Below are positions 41,188 through 53,600 of a stretch of 64,000 nucleotides of DNA, one piece after another. This DNA comes from Mesostigma viride (Eukaryota > Streptophyta > Mesostigmatophyceae > Mesostigmatales > Mesostigmataceae). The notes beneath the pieces were generated by a model. The model was not told the origin of the DNA. It was given only the letters and a program-made list of their open reading frames with translations, and did not search any database. The translations under genes and the position numbers were made by a program. The DNA is taken from the NCBI GenBank assembly GCA_009746045.1, contig RPFO01000313.1:524044-588043 (forward strand). Reading direction: 5' to 3'. How positions within the stretch are numbered: position 1 is the first letter of the stretch; every line of letters begins with the position of its first letter.

Positions 41188-43205
41188 GTGAAGGATGCTC
41201 TGGGGAATAGGGTTTCGCAGGTCAAGTTTAGCTGCTCATTTTGCGGCCACAATTTTACCCGTGGCGATGGCAAGCAGATCAGTGCGACCAGGATGCGCGC
41301 ACATTTTGCGGGCATCGCAGGGCAGGGCATAGAGGCCTGCCTTGATGCAAAGATTGGGCAGAAACGGAAGCTAGAATTCCAGGAGTTGTGGGCCAAGAAG
41401 GCCGGGCTGAAGGCGAAGAAGCAGCAGCACCTGAGCTTCAGGGCAGTGGCGGAGAGCGGCCAGGGCCTTGCTTCGGGGTCGGCTGGCATTGCAGGTGATC
41501 CTCGCCAGCAGACAATCACGAGGTTTGTGAAACCCACAATTATAACGAAGAGGAGTGCCAGCTCCTGGTGGCCAACCAACTTCTTTGTTGAGAACGCAAT
41601 TTCCTTTCACGCGGCTCAGAGCCGGTCTTTCAAGGCGATGATTTCCGGCCTGAGTCAGTACAAAGGGCTGATCGCTGCTCCCAGTCGGTGGCTGCTAGCA
41701 GGCAAACTTCTTCAGAAGCAAAAGGCAAGGCTGCAGGAGAAGGTGGGGCGCCTCAGGGAGCAGCAAGATGTCCGCATGTGGACCCTCACCAGCGATGGGT
41801 ACATAAGCCGAGCCTGCGGGAAGCCGATTGTGAACTTCATCAGCGTCTCCAATGGCGTTGCCATTTTTTAGGGCGCCGTGGACACCTCAGGGGAAGAGAA
41901 GAGCGGAGACTGGCTGCAAGAAGGCCTCAGCGAGGATAACTTGCAGAGGCATGGGGAGGAGAAGTACCTCCAGATTGTGATGGACGGTGCCCAGGCGTGC
42001 CAGAATGCCTGCAAGCAGGTGTCGGAGAACTTCCCCCACATCACGCCCGCGTGGTGCGCTGCCCATGTCGTGAACCTGGCGTTCAAGGACGTGCATGGGC
42101 GACCTGCCATGGTGGGCAGCGGAGCCGTTGGCGGCATGCCGCCGGATCACCAAGCACTTCCGCGCACACGATTCCACACGGTTCATGTTGCGCAAGAAGA
42201 AGGTGGGCGAGATGAAGCTACCACCGGACACAAGGTTTGCCCAAAACTACCTTTGTGCCAAGAAGTGCCACGAGATCAAGGAGGCACTGGCCAACATCGT
42301 GGTCTCGGACGAGTGGAAGAAGGCGCACCATGGCAAGCAATGGGCACAGGAGGGCAGTGAGGTGCGGGAGCTGATCCTGGATGACAGCCTGTGGGAGGAG
42401 GTTGCCCAGGTCCTCAAGATCTTTGCGCTGTTCCACAAGGTCCTGCGCCAGGTGGACGGCAGGCAGGCTGCCCAGCATGCCATGGATCTACGGGGCCGGC
42501 CTTCCTGCACGGAGACGGCCCTCAACAATTCCAACCCCAGGGAGGGCGAGGTCATCATCCCCAGCAAGCGTCGCAGGGCCGAGGTCCACAACATCTGGCG
42601 GGCGCGCTGGGAGGACGTGGTCAATGACCTCCAGCGGCTGGGCTTCGCCATCATGCAACCCGCAGAACGTGGTGAGAACTGTCAAGCTGCCGAACGGCAG
42701 CGAGGAGGTGCGAAGCCGTCCAGGCATCGAGGACAACAGTCCGAGGTCATGGCAGGGATGGCCAAGGCTCTGGAGAGGATCCATGGCTGCAGCGGGAAGG
42801 CTGCAGCTGCCATGCTGCAATGGAGGGCCTTCCGCGGCCTCGAGGGCGGGTTTGGCTCCGAGATGGCCCGGCACTTGCTGGAGACGGCGACACCCCTCGT
42901 TTACTGGGAGACAGTGGGGGCCTTGGCAGGCGCCGTCGAGCTGAGAAACGCGGCCGTGCCTGTGCCTGCTGCGCCGACAACGTCCAGTGCATGCGAGGGC
43001 AACTGGAGCCAGTACAAGGCTCATCCACTCCAAGATCAGGAATCGCATGAAGGTGCCCAAGGCGGTGGACCTGGTCTACATGTACCACAACACCAGGGCG
43101 GTGCACAAGACGGAGGATGCCGAGTATGCTGAGCAATTCCTCGATCAGGATGGACGGCTATGTCACGGAGGACGAGGCCAGCGGGGACGAGGTAGAGAGG
43201 GATGA
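41188..43205 (+). pseudogene. hAT-superfamily transposase, broken
   Basis: The N-terminus holds a BED-type zinc finger (CSFCGHNF ... RMRAHFAG ... C). Next come FFVENAISFHAAQSRSFKAMI and WTLTSDGYISRACGKPIVNFI, then VMDGAQACQNACKQ and WCAAHVVNLAFKDV, the DGW...DNA...CAAH...NL series of plant-type hAT transposases. A middle helical part with VLRQVDGRQ follows, and the C-terminal dimerisation block SSACEGNWSQY then IHSKIRNRM and MYHNTR. Breaks: an in-frame TAG at 41,869 (AIF-stop-GAVDTS, where Leu is usual), a frame change at about 42,130 and another at about 43,019. No terminal repeats or 8-bp duplication were identified. Confidence 0.8.
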
Positions 43206-44592
43206 GTGTTACGGCACGGTTCTTCTCCTCTACCTCGACCACAGGATCTGACCTGTCCTAGACTAACTAACCCGGTAGAAGAAGAAACCCTGTTCTGCAT
43301 TTTGAAAGATCGTTGAACTCCCGACTCTAATGCTTTCCGATAATTGTTTCCATACTAAGCCATTGACACATTTACTTAGACATTACTGGCAATAACGTAC
43401 ATCCATGGTTCGACTAGCTATAACAAGCCATATCAAAGGCCGAACTGTCAACACAAGGAAATTGCAACACCTAAATTGGCCGACAGACTCGTGCGTGCTC
43501 GGGCCAAACATGGCCGTCGCCCGTACGATCACAGGTAGGTTAGATCTACGCACTCTAATGCCACGTAGGGCGGCGCTGGTCCAGACCACACAGAGCGCCA
43601 ACGGTCCAGGCCCTAAAGTACGCAGCGCGGCGCGACTGCACCGGCCCACAGTACTGAACAATTGACACGTCACTGGGCCAGGTAACAATCGGTCAAAAGG
43701 TTCCTAACCACCGTAAACGTAGGAAAGACAACAGTCGTAACCACGGACTGTTTCGGAATAGCTGAGGCCACCAAGAGCGGAAGGCCTCTATTTACGGCCG
43801 TAATAACACAGTTTGTTACGCGCCGTAACAATGAGGATGAGGAGGAGGAGGAGGAGGAGGAGGAGGAGGAGGAGGGGGGGGGGGGGGGGAGGAGGAGGGG
43901 CCCACACGAGCCGCCCGGAGCCGCTAGAGTGGTGGGAGGGCTGGCAGTATGACAGTGACTAAAGGGTTATGCCGTACTAGTACATGCAGTACGATTGTAC
44001 GGGGCAGTGTTATGCCATATTGTCATGGTCCCCACAAGTGTAGGGCTGCATGCCATGACATCCTTGGACCTTGGCATGCACAATAATTGCAAGGAATGTG
44101 CACATGCAGTAATGGGCAAATTATTATGGCAGGTTGGTAGGGAATAAGTGCAAGGAATGTGCACATGCAGTAAATTTTGGCGGCAGGCTGGTGGGGAATA
44201 AGTGCAAGGAATACGTACTGTAAATTATGGTGGCAGCTATAGGCATGATTTATTCCTTGCACTTATTCCATACCAAGTACCATCCACCTGGTAGGGAACT
44301 GAATAAGTACGTGTTGTTGCCAAACGTGTTGGTATAACATGGTTGCACCATGCATGTTTTATTACTTCATACGTGTTGTCAATTATTGATATATGGGATG
44401 CCTGCCAACAGTGGAGCTGTTAGGTGGTTGTTCAATTAATTATTCATTCATGACCTGGGCATTTTGATATAGGATGATCAGATTTGATAGCTCGTTGTCT
44501 CATTCATGCATGGTAATGGTTATCAGTGTTCTGACTTGACTGCACCTTGCCATGAGTGGTGACCATGCATAACTAGACTGTACCCTAAAGCC
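43206..44592. other. Non-coding stretch with GGA tract and short tandem repeats
   Basis: It contains a GAG/poly-G tract at 43,829-43,905 and three spaced copies of GCAAGGAATGTGCACATGCAG-like sequence between 44,089 and 44,220. No gene seen. Confidence 0.6.
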
Positions 44593-44596
44593 TTAA

Positions 44597-47044
44597 GGGG
44601 ACATGACACCCGGGACTTTTTTGGCGCCAAAAAAGTCGGGACGGTACCGACGGACCGTGAAATTGTGGTGCACAGTGCGCGCACCGTGCGGAGGTGGCCA
44701 TGGCGACGTGCGTTCCGTTAAAATATGGCTAATCCGGCGGGCGACAGGCCGAAAAATTAAGCCGATGGTTAAAAGTGATGTTCTTTTATGATGTTTCATA
44801 GCCAGATCTGCACTATTTGCAAATTCGCTGCCTTTGTTGGTACAGATTTGCACGGGGGTCTCATCCAACAATTTGGCCGCGATGAATAATCTAGCATGCG
44901 TGCCTGCGACGGTAGAACTCGATATTCGTGGGTTGTATTGATGCAGTAAGAGCCGTTTAGTAACGGACACCATGAAAATAACCTAAGCGTCTTTGATCTG
45001 CGGCCATTTCCCGTCATTTCTAAAATGATTTCGTTCAGGCCTGCGCGATCCGCGGTTAATCCATCCATAGCTGGCTGGCTTTTCTTGCGCGCCTGGGTAG
45101 GAAATAATGCCGGCCGTGGTACGTTGATTTGCCGCATAGTTACGTTAAATAGTGCCGGAACCTTTTGCCGCCTGAGGCAAATCGGTCCGTAACACTATTT
45201 TGCCCGGAATAACCACTTCCGAGCACCCAAGTTAATTCGGCCGAATTAACTTGGGTGCTCGGAAGTGGTTATTCCGGGCAAAATAGTGTTACGGACCGAT
45301 TTGCCTCAGGCGGCAAAAGGTTCCGGCACTATTTAACGTAACTAAAACCTGGCCTCGTGGAGGGGGGACGAAGAGCCCGAGACATCCGCCTAGGCCGCTG
45401 AGCACGCACCACTAAATGCGCCGGAGCTGCCTCAGTGAGGATTCGAACCCCTGACCTCCAAGGTGCACAGGTTTTAGTTACGTTAAATAGTGCCGGAACC
45501 TTTTGCCGCCTGAGGCAAATCGGTCCGTAACACTATTTTGCCCGGAATAACCACTTCCGAGCACCCAAGTTAATTCGGCCGAATTAACTTGGGTGCTCGG
45601 AAGTGGTTATTCCGGGCAAAATAGTGTTACGGACCGATTTGCCTCAGGCGGCAAAAGGTTCCGGCACTATTTAACGTAACTCGCATGTCACCGCCCAGTC
45701 TGTTTGCGCTCTTACTGAACCTGGCATGAAACTTTTGGCGCCGTTTCTGGGTTCTTCTTGCTATTTTGTTCTCCACTTGTTGCAGTTGTGCTATCAGATT
45801 TTCCGCAGCTTTCAATGGTTTTCCTTACGCTGCGTATGCCATGCTTCCTAAAGCTACCCAGAATTGATCGGGCAGTTATCTGCAGCTTTGCTACGCTTCC
45901 TGTATGGAGGTTTTCACACGGTAGACATTCCATATTGCGTCGTCAAGGACCCTAGCTGCCTGGGAGCGGCATCACCGTTGCAAGGAGCTGGCGAGCTCAT
46001 AAACGCCTGTCATGGCTCTTCAGCCTGCTGGAAAACAAGGTTGTTGTATGGAAGGTGAGAATATGTGAGTTACTTATCACATCCCCACCTGTTTAGCCTC
46101 CATTAAACATGGCTTGTACTTCCTAGATGACAGGGATCAGGTCGTTATGGCTATGAAGGATGCACCTTTTATCCATAAGCGTCATGACATGGTGTTGGCT
46201 ATGAGTGATTCCCGCAAGCGGTCATACCTGCTCATAATGGTTAAAGAGTTGGTGGTTATTTTCTTCAAGCATCTAGCATTTGTTTTTCGTGGTTCTGCCC
46301 CATTTGCAGGGGGCAAGCTTAGAAATGTGCTCATGGTATTGCCTCATGTCATGGTGCACCAAGCATGCAGGCTGGCAGCTATAACAAGTTGTAATATGGG
46401 CAAACTAGGTCAGAATGACCTGTAATTTGGTGGCAAGCTTCGTGATACATTAATTTAATTAATTGCACTTGTTTTGGCCCAGTTTGTGGTGGGCAAGGGT
46501 GTCTTTGTGGTGGTGTTTGAGCTCCAAACCACAAAAAGCGATCATGCAAAATTTTTTTGCACATGACCATATTTCAATGTGGGTAAACGTGGTCAGAATG
46601 AGCTGAAACTTTGGGGCTGTGTGATTGCAACCCTGGGCCAATTTTGAATATAAGATTTGACCCCATTGCATGTGTCTATGATTTGATATACTTTTTTAGG
46701 CACCAAAAAATACGTGTTTTGGGCTAAATTATTTCAATGTGTCTAAACATGCTTATTCTGACCTGCAAACTAGCTGGAATTAATGGCAAGGGTTGCAATT
46801 AGATGGGAATATATGATTTGGCCACATTGGGTTTGCCCATTGTTCTAGGGAAAATCGGCCAAAAATAGCGTCTTTTTCTATTTTTAGCACATAACTGTCA
46901 CATGGTGGGGGGTAGTACCCCCCCAAGTGGTTGGAAAATTTTTTTTAAATCATATTTATGGTCCCCCATCATAACTGGATTTTTATCACATGCCTAGGTA
47001 TGGTTTCCAGAAAAGTGCCCTTTTGCCCAGGGTGTCATGTCCCC
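44597..47044. mobile_element. Non-autonomous TTAA-site DNA element 2
   Basis: Terminal inverted repeats GGGGACATGACACCC (44,597-44,611) and its complement (47,030-47,044) are perfect over 15 bp, with similarity continuing for a few bases. TTAA flanks both ends (44,593-44,596 and 47,045-47,048). The 2.4 kb interior has no transposase-like frame and hosts the palindromic element at 45,138-45,681. Its ends differ from TTAA element 1, so two separate families used TTAA sites in this window. Confidence 0.82.
45138..45681. mobile_element. Palindromic TRIM-like element 1
   Basis: Two direct terminal modules, 45,138-45,343 and 45,476-45,681, are each a perfect palindrome of about 206 bp centred on CGG/CCG (45,240 and 45,578). 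They flank a 132-bp spacer whose own ends are inverted (TAAAACCTG...CAGGTTTTA). CGCAT is duplicated at 45,133-45,137 and 45,682-45,686. Ends are AGTTACGTTAAATAG and its complement. Size and layout fit a terminal-repeat retrotransposon in miniature, but with fully palindromic terminal repeats. A box B match, GGTTCGAATCC, lies in the spacer on the minus strand (45,439-45,449). Confidence 0.87.
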
Positions 47045-47048
47045 TTAA

Positions 47049-47673
47049 ACCCAAAAGGCCCATTCATAACCATGCCGGCCCAACTGCACAGTGACGTATT
47101 TTGCCAACGTATTCTGCCGGGGTCCACGTATATACTCGTATTTTGGAGGCCGACGTTTTTGACGTACCGACGTATTTCACAACCTGGGCAGCGGTAGCAG
47201 CAGACTTTGCAGCCTGCTGAACAATGGCGGTCAGGTTCTTTCTGGTACGTAACGTCTGCGAACGAGGTAGGTTTGGTGGGGGCGGCCATGGCTTCGTTCA
47301 GCTCCAGCAATGAGGCCGTCGTAGCAGCAGACGCCTCCGCCTTTGCCTTGATGTCGCCCTGCACAGACGTAAGAGACTGCGTTAGGCTCTGCAGCAGCAC
47401 GGTAGCATCGTCCGCGGGGGCTGCATGGCCTGGCGATGGCCGGCGCCGGCAGCATGACGACTTCAGGGCAGCACGAAATCAGACATGCAAGTCGGCGCTG
47501 TTCAGGCGACCAGTGAGGCCATTCATCCGAAGCAGCCTCCATAACCTGGCCGCTGCGAGGGTTGCGAATCGGTGCGTCGTGTTCGTTACGGAGCTTCAAC
47601 ACGCGTAGCACGTCCGCGTCGATCACTGAGGGTGAGTAAGGCAGCAATGTCGTCCAGGCTCAAACGCTGGCCT
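47049..47673 (-). other. Possible retroelement Gag-like fragment
   Basis: Minus-strand frames (47,231-47,647 and 47,035-47,400) give VLRVLKLRNEHDAP and then DIKAKAEASAATTASLLELNEA with AAPTKPTSFADV, a coiled-coil-then-SFADV pattern seen in LINE ORF1 proteins. The frames do not join cleanly and the similarity is weak. Confidence 0.25.
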
Positions 47674-47684
47674 GGCGTGTAGAA

Positions 47685-47948
47685 TTAATTAATTAATTAG
47701 ACTCGTGCTCCCGTTGGGGAGTCACGGAGCGTTAACCCCGATGGATGGATGGATGGGTGCAAACAGTCCTACCGGTCTAATCTATCTACATCAGCTACAT
47801 CTATCTAACAGCATTCTAACTACAACATCTATCTAGACAGCCTCACGCTGCCCTAGGGGAGCTGGCGGGCGTGCCTCCCACGGGTTTGCACACGCGGGCG
47901 CTTCCCCACGGGGGGGGGCTCGTTGTCCTCTATGACCTGGGCCCACTT
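47685..47948 (-). mobile_element. 5'-truncated LINE 3' end with target duplication
   Basis: It is the reverse-oriented relative of 25.8-26.03 kb: an (AATT)n tail at the left, GGAGTCACGGAGC, a CATC-type array, and the KWAQVIEDNEPPP coding end near 47,930. GGCGTGTAGAA occurs at 47,674-47,684 and 47,949-47,959 as an 11-bp target duplication. That length and the 5' truncation are typical of target-primed insertion. Confidence 0.82.
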
Positions 47949-47959
47949 GGCGTGTAGAA

Positions 47960-50608
47960 GGATGCACGTTTACTCATGTACAGCTCTAGATCCCTTAACA
48001 ATTGTCTCATCATTAAAGAAAACAACTGAATCATGTGAACTAAAAGGACATAGGGTGAAATTATTACCTAGCCAGAATCGGGGGCGAATTTTCTTGTGTA
48101 TCGGGGTACATATTGTCGACTCTGATATCAAACACAAACGAAACTGTAGGAAGATCGCGTACCTCAGGTTACCCTACTCCTACGTGGCAAAGAATTAGGC
48201 GACGCAAGTGCAGCTAGGGCCGGCGGCTCACAGTACATGTGCCCTCTTTGCATCGGTGTCGCGTGAAAAACCTTTGGTGCATTGAGAAATGACGTTGGAT
48301 ATTAACTGTCGAGGCAAGCAACACATAGTAAACTAAATGTGCCGAGTGCCAGGACGCGAAAAACGCGAAAGTTCAAGTAGCTCCAACACGGATCCGAACT
48401 ATAGGACCTCTGGCATGATTCCGCGGCTAAATGGGTCTCCTGATCCGATTGAAGGCATCCCCCCACCAAGCTACAGCCCAACTGCGAAAAAAACTCTTTA
48501 CTGGAGAGTTAGCTAATTAGTTAGTTGGATCTCACGCCGCACATGGGCCGCACATGGGTGCCTACGGGCGTTGGATATATACGTGGCGCGGATCCACTAG
48601 GAGGGGTGCATCCTCTGGCACGGGTATACACGTAATAAAATTTCTTAGACATGAGCTTCACTTGTAACATCTAGATTGGACCACTTATACATAGACAGTG
48701 GCTTTTGCTATAGTTGCTGGAATCTTAGTCAAGTAACGTTTTCTTGCGCAGTATGCCACCAAATACAAACACGCCCTCACCTGTTTTTGCTCCCGCGGTT
48801 CTTACAGTAAAATGCTGGTCATGAAATTGGCGAGACTCCGTTCACACAAGCATGTCAGACTTACATATATTCTTTTATTACATAGATTCTTCCAGATTTC
48901 TGGCCTGCGCAGGTTGTCACTTTGATATATACCCATAACTTGCGGATCCGGTTTTCTGTGAGATCATCTTATACTTCCACTGTCTACAATGTCTCGGACG
49001 AAACCGGTGTGTAACCCGGTAACGTGTAGAGCAAAACAGCGTGGGCTTCAGCTTCCTGTGGTCACCGTCCTTGCTGCCACAGACCCAGATCCACGGTGGC
49101 TGTGTCATCGACATGCATCTGTTATAATCGGAGATGGGATAAAAAGCCCCCAAAGCCCTTCACGGCGATTATGCACGAATGCAACCCAGTGTCCGAAAAT
49201 CTTCCAAGGGAATAGGGTTCTCAATAGAGTCGTCCATGGAACCGACATGACCGCGTTACAAGACGGGGAGGCTGTCTCGAGGTTAGCGCCGTTACCACAG
49301 CAGTCCTGTCAAGGAGACAACGAGCGCAGGCCAGAAATCGGGAGAATCCGGACCATGCCACCACAGCAGTGCTATGTCCGGCCTTGTACAAGCAAACCAG
49401 CTTCCACTACACTAGTCGTCGTGGTCCGATTTAAAGCCCGCGGCTGCACGTATATCTTTGTGCACACTGCCCTTACAGTATTTCACTCCGTTTCAGAAAT
49501 GGTGATAGAATTTTCTTCTATTCAAATCAAGTCTACAGTGTCAGCGACTAGGTAGTATAGTGCAGACGGCAGGTTTCGGAGAGCTTGTCACTGAGGTTTT
49601 TGGAACGTCATGAACTGTGTTCCTTGCTGCCTCTTCATGGCAGTCATGCTGGCAAAATCCTGGCTAGGTTCCAACGTCTCGATGTGCACCTACCTTGCCG
49701 TAATCTCCCCCTTCGGTAACTCCCCCTTCGTAATTAATGATGTGGTAGGTTAGAGACTTGTCTCGAGTCTCAGCATCAACTGAGATCGTCTTGAAAGTAA
49801 AACCGCAAACCTTGCCACAGCCCACGTGCCCGGCCCACGTGTCACTGTCATGGAATCCAAGGAAACTAGGTTTTAGTACCCAAGTAACTGACAAGGAATA
49901 AATTTTGACGAGCCGACATAAGTACGAATGTTGCCTGGTCGAATGTTGCCTGGTCGCAGCAGTCTGTCGCAGCTACAATCTGCAATAATGCGCTGACAGT
50001 AATGCGCGTCCGAGGAGCTGTCCAGCAGGTCAAATCGTGCAGCTTCTGCGCGATACGGTCTACAGATCCACGCAGGGACAAGGATCCACATGCTCGTGCA
50101 CACGTCAAAATAATCTAGGAGTTAACAGACGGCCACCATGGCCACTTGAGCCCATCGATATACGCGCCTACTGGGAGAACAATATCACATCGGGAGGGCC
50201 GAAAATTGCGTGGGGTCCTGCTCACTTACTGACGGGAATAGCCTCGCGTTGTCTCTTGGAGACCAGAACGTCGTGGGCAAGATTTTCTGAGCAATTGGGA
50301 GACTTCTAGAGTGTCCTCATAGGCAGAGGTCGTGCCTCATCACGTAAGCTTGATTGCTCGGTGGCCAGGGTGATGTTCTCTGGGAGTAAAGCAGGAAGAT
50401 CTCCATGTGGACGTCATTGCAAAGTCGATCTGGCCTAATTTTCTTTTGTCTCGTGAACATTACCGACGAGTATACATACCAAATCAGCTTGCGTATGATT
50501 GGAGTTACCTATTCTGAGTAGCTGATATAGTCGAATATGTTGTTTGCTTGTGTGTGGCTTCTTTCCAAACTTGCAGAATCTCTTTCGGAGGCAGAGGCGA
50601 TCCAGAAA
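47960..50608. other. Non-coding stretch upstream of the Serinc gene
   Basis: No supported gene. A tRNA-like segment was considered at about 48,390-48,480 and not accepted. The last few hundred bases should hold the Serinc promoter and 5' UTR, but I see no clear TATA box or initiator. Confidence 0.5.
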
Positions 50609-53600
50609 ATGTTTTCGGGGTTGACCTCCTTCGCGGCAACGTTCTGCGCTGCGTGCGCTTGCCAGACGTGTCAATGCGTCAGTGGGGCGATCGCAAGGCA
50701 AAGCGCTCGGGCGGCCTATTGCGGCTTGTTTCTCGCATCGATCGTGCTATCATGGATCATGCGAGACTTCGCACAACCTCTTCTAGAGAAGATTCCCTGT
50801 AAGTCGATCCCGTTATGGGCGCGTTCTTGGCCTAGCGTTCGTTGTGGTTGGACGTCAACGCGATGCGCCTGCTCTGGGATGTAGGAGCATTCTTCGTGGA
50901 TCTAATTTAATTATGTGCCCATGTTGTCCTGGTTTGCGTGCAGGGATCAACCATCCGGGCTCTCATGAAAGCAAGGAGTGGTACGGCGAGCAAGCAGTGC
51001 TTCGAATCAGCTTCGGGAACTTCGTATCCTCCCTGGACGTGTCATGACGAGAATGGTTATGAGTGCAATACACTTGCTTCCCTTACTCATGTTATCCACT
51101 GCAGGGCAAGTAGTGTCATCCTTAGTCTCTCCGTGTTCGCAGGCTTCCACCCTCATCATAGTCATCTATGCTAATACCTCCAATCGCAGACCCGGTGCTA
51201 TCTAGATCATGCTTTAGATAAGCAAGAAGTTGTTTTCCTTACTAGGAGCATAACTTTGGGAGCCGTGGGATCGCCCTTGCGAGGCTAGGATATCGTTAGG
51301 GAGGTTCCGTACAAGGCAGCTGGATGACATTTGGCGTGGATGGCTCGCCAAAGATTCTGGTTCCATGTCCAGGATCAGCGGTGCCTCTAACGCGACGGTG
51401 GCTAGCAGGCCCGTCTGTGCAGTGTCGTTTGTGAGGGGAAGGCTAAGCCTAGGTGCATTTTGCTCGTAATTGTCATCACGCTTTTTCTTCCAGGCCCAGC
51501 CCTTTTTCCCAGCCCTGGTTCCCCTTAACCCTCCCTCCACCGGGGCCGTGCCGGTGTCTACTTCTGGCAGCTCTTCTTCCTCTCGCTCTCGCTGCTGCTG
51601 GTGGGCGTGCACCGCAAGAGTGACGGGCGGCACGTCATCCAGAACGGCGCGTGGCCCATTAAGTTCTTCGCGTGGGGCTGCTTCTGCGCGCTGCCATTCC
51701 TCGTGCCGGACGCAATCATCAGCAAATACGGTGAGTGGTGTAAACTGCTGTGTCATCAGAAAATACGGCGCGTGTTTGAGGGACCATGGGTGAGAGTGAG
51801 TAGTCATCAGCAAACATGTTGAGAATTGGCCTCAAGACCACTAAAAAGAGTGATTCGTGGCTGGGAGATGTGGTGGTGGTTAGATATTATTAACCATTGC
51901 TAAGAAAGGGTGATCATCAGCAAATATCTGTAGTGCTGTGAAGCATAATTACTTGTAAAGTATGCTGGGTGCTATGTAACCGCTTTGAAGGGTGATCAAT
52001 TAAATAAAATCATGACAAAGAAAGCATGTATTAAGTGCCAAGTCTGTGGCGACAGATCATGGGAATGTTACCAGTAACGCTTCCAAGCAGGGCTGTTGCA
52101 GCCCATCTGTGTACCGCAGCCGTGCGCTTAGGTTAGTGAACCAACAAAGCGGTCGTGGGATTGCACACGCGGGGGTTGCATGCATGCCAGCGCGCGAAAT
52201 GCGGCTTGGTAGACATCTGCAGATGTTTAAATATAGCATGTGCGGGCATGCCCAACGCGATGGCTACACCGGCCAACGCGATGGCCGTGGATTGAGATGG
52301 CGTGGCGGGCCACCTCTTCTCTTGTGAGCGCCCTTGTAAGATAGCGTATGTGCGGGGGGGTTACTCGTACCGGCGCTGGTCCGTGCCTGATGTGGACAAT
52401 GGACTGCTACACCACCGCTGTTTTAGGGTTAGACACTAGTTCGATAGGTGTGGTAGCAACCCCTGGCAGATGTGAGGATTCCCCCGCATACACGCCGCTG
52501 TGCCTGCCCGTGGGCCCGTGCTTGCTGGATGGGCCCGGCATGTGTCGGCCACATTTGCGGTGGTGTCCCTACACCGATAATAATAGTAATAACAATAAGA
52601 AGTCAACTTTAAAAATTTTAATGTCACCTCGTGCACTCGTGGGCGCTTCACGTTGCCATATTTGTCTGGTTGTGCTACTACCATTGTCAGTGGTGCTGGA
52701 TGCTCGTTTGCGCGGCGAGCCGTGGTGGATTGTGAACTCCAGGTGTGCCCTTTCGACCCAAGGATACTGGTTTGGCTAGGGTATGTTCCTTTGCGAATGT
52801 ACCCATGTGCATATTGGCACATGGTGCCACTTTCACATGATGGCATCTGCCCCTCTGCGCCCGTGTGCCTATCTACCTAAGTGCTGATGCCCGCGGCTCT
52901 GCCCTCTGTGCCCTCTCCCTCTCCTCTTTCCCCGTTCGTGGCTGGCCCCGCTTCTGCCCCCACTGCTGCCCCCTCTTTTCCCCCCTTTTGATGATAATCC
53001 ACCCCCCCCTCCCCCTCTCAGGCACGCTGGCGGCGTTTGGCGGCGGCCTGTTCCTGCTGGTCCAGATGCTCATTCTGCTTGACTTTGTCTACGAGTGGAA
53101 CGCTGCGTGGGTCGCGCGCGACGCGCCGCGATGGTGCGTGAGCCGGCAACTCGCCAGATGCTGCAGGGGGGGGGGGGGGGGGGAGATGGGCAGCCTACCA
53201 TCCATTTGTCAGCTACTAGGGTTTGCAAGGCCCACCCCTCGTTCTAGGCAGAGGCCGGACCGTATTGCAGAGGCCGGGCTGCCAAACAGAGGACGGACCA
53301 ATGAGCAGAGTTTGGACCAGAATCAGAGCATGGAATTGGACACAACAGACAGGTGGCAGTTGTTAGTTGTTAAAAGTTCCAGTAGCATTCATTGATCATG
53401 AAGGGGTTAGGTTGGAACTATGCCGGAAATACTACCAGCAGGTACCATGTGTGCTTTGTTTTCCACTCATTCCGCACCCCACTCCCCGGCCCCTTTCCCC
53501 TTGCCTCCAGCACATGCCTGTATTACTTTCTCCTCACATTTTCTTGTCTCTGGTACACCGCGCCCCGCTCCCGCTCTCCCCCCCCCCCCCCTCCCGGCCA

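Noticed and set aside
48390-48485. tRNA-like segment on the minus strand with TAGCTTGGTGG and AGTTCGGATCC
   Set aside because: The box-like motifs are imperfect, spacing would need an intron, and no acceptor stem fits both ends.
48989-49555. 188-codon open frame upstream of Serinc
   Set aside because: Composition and sequence show no domain, membrane segment or similarity; probably chance.
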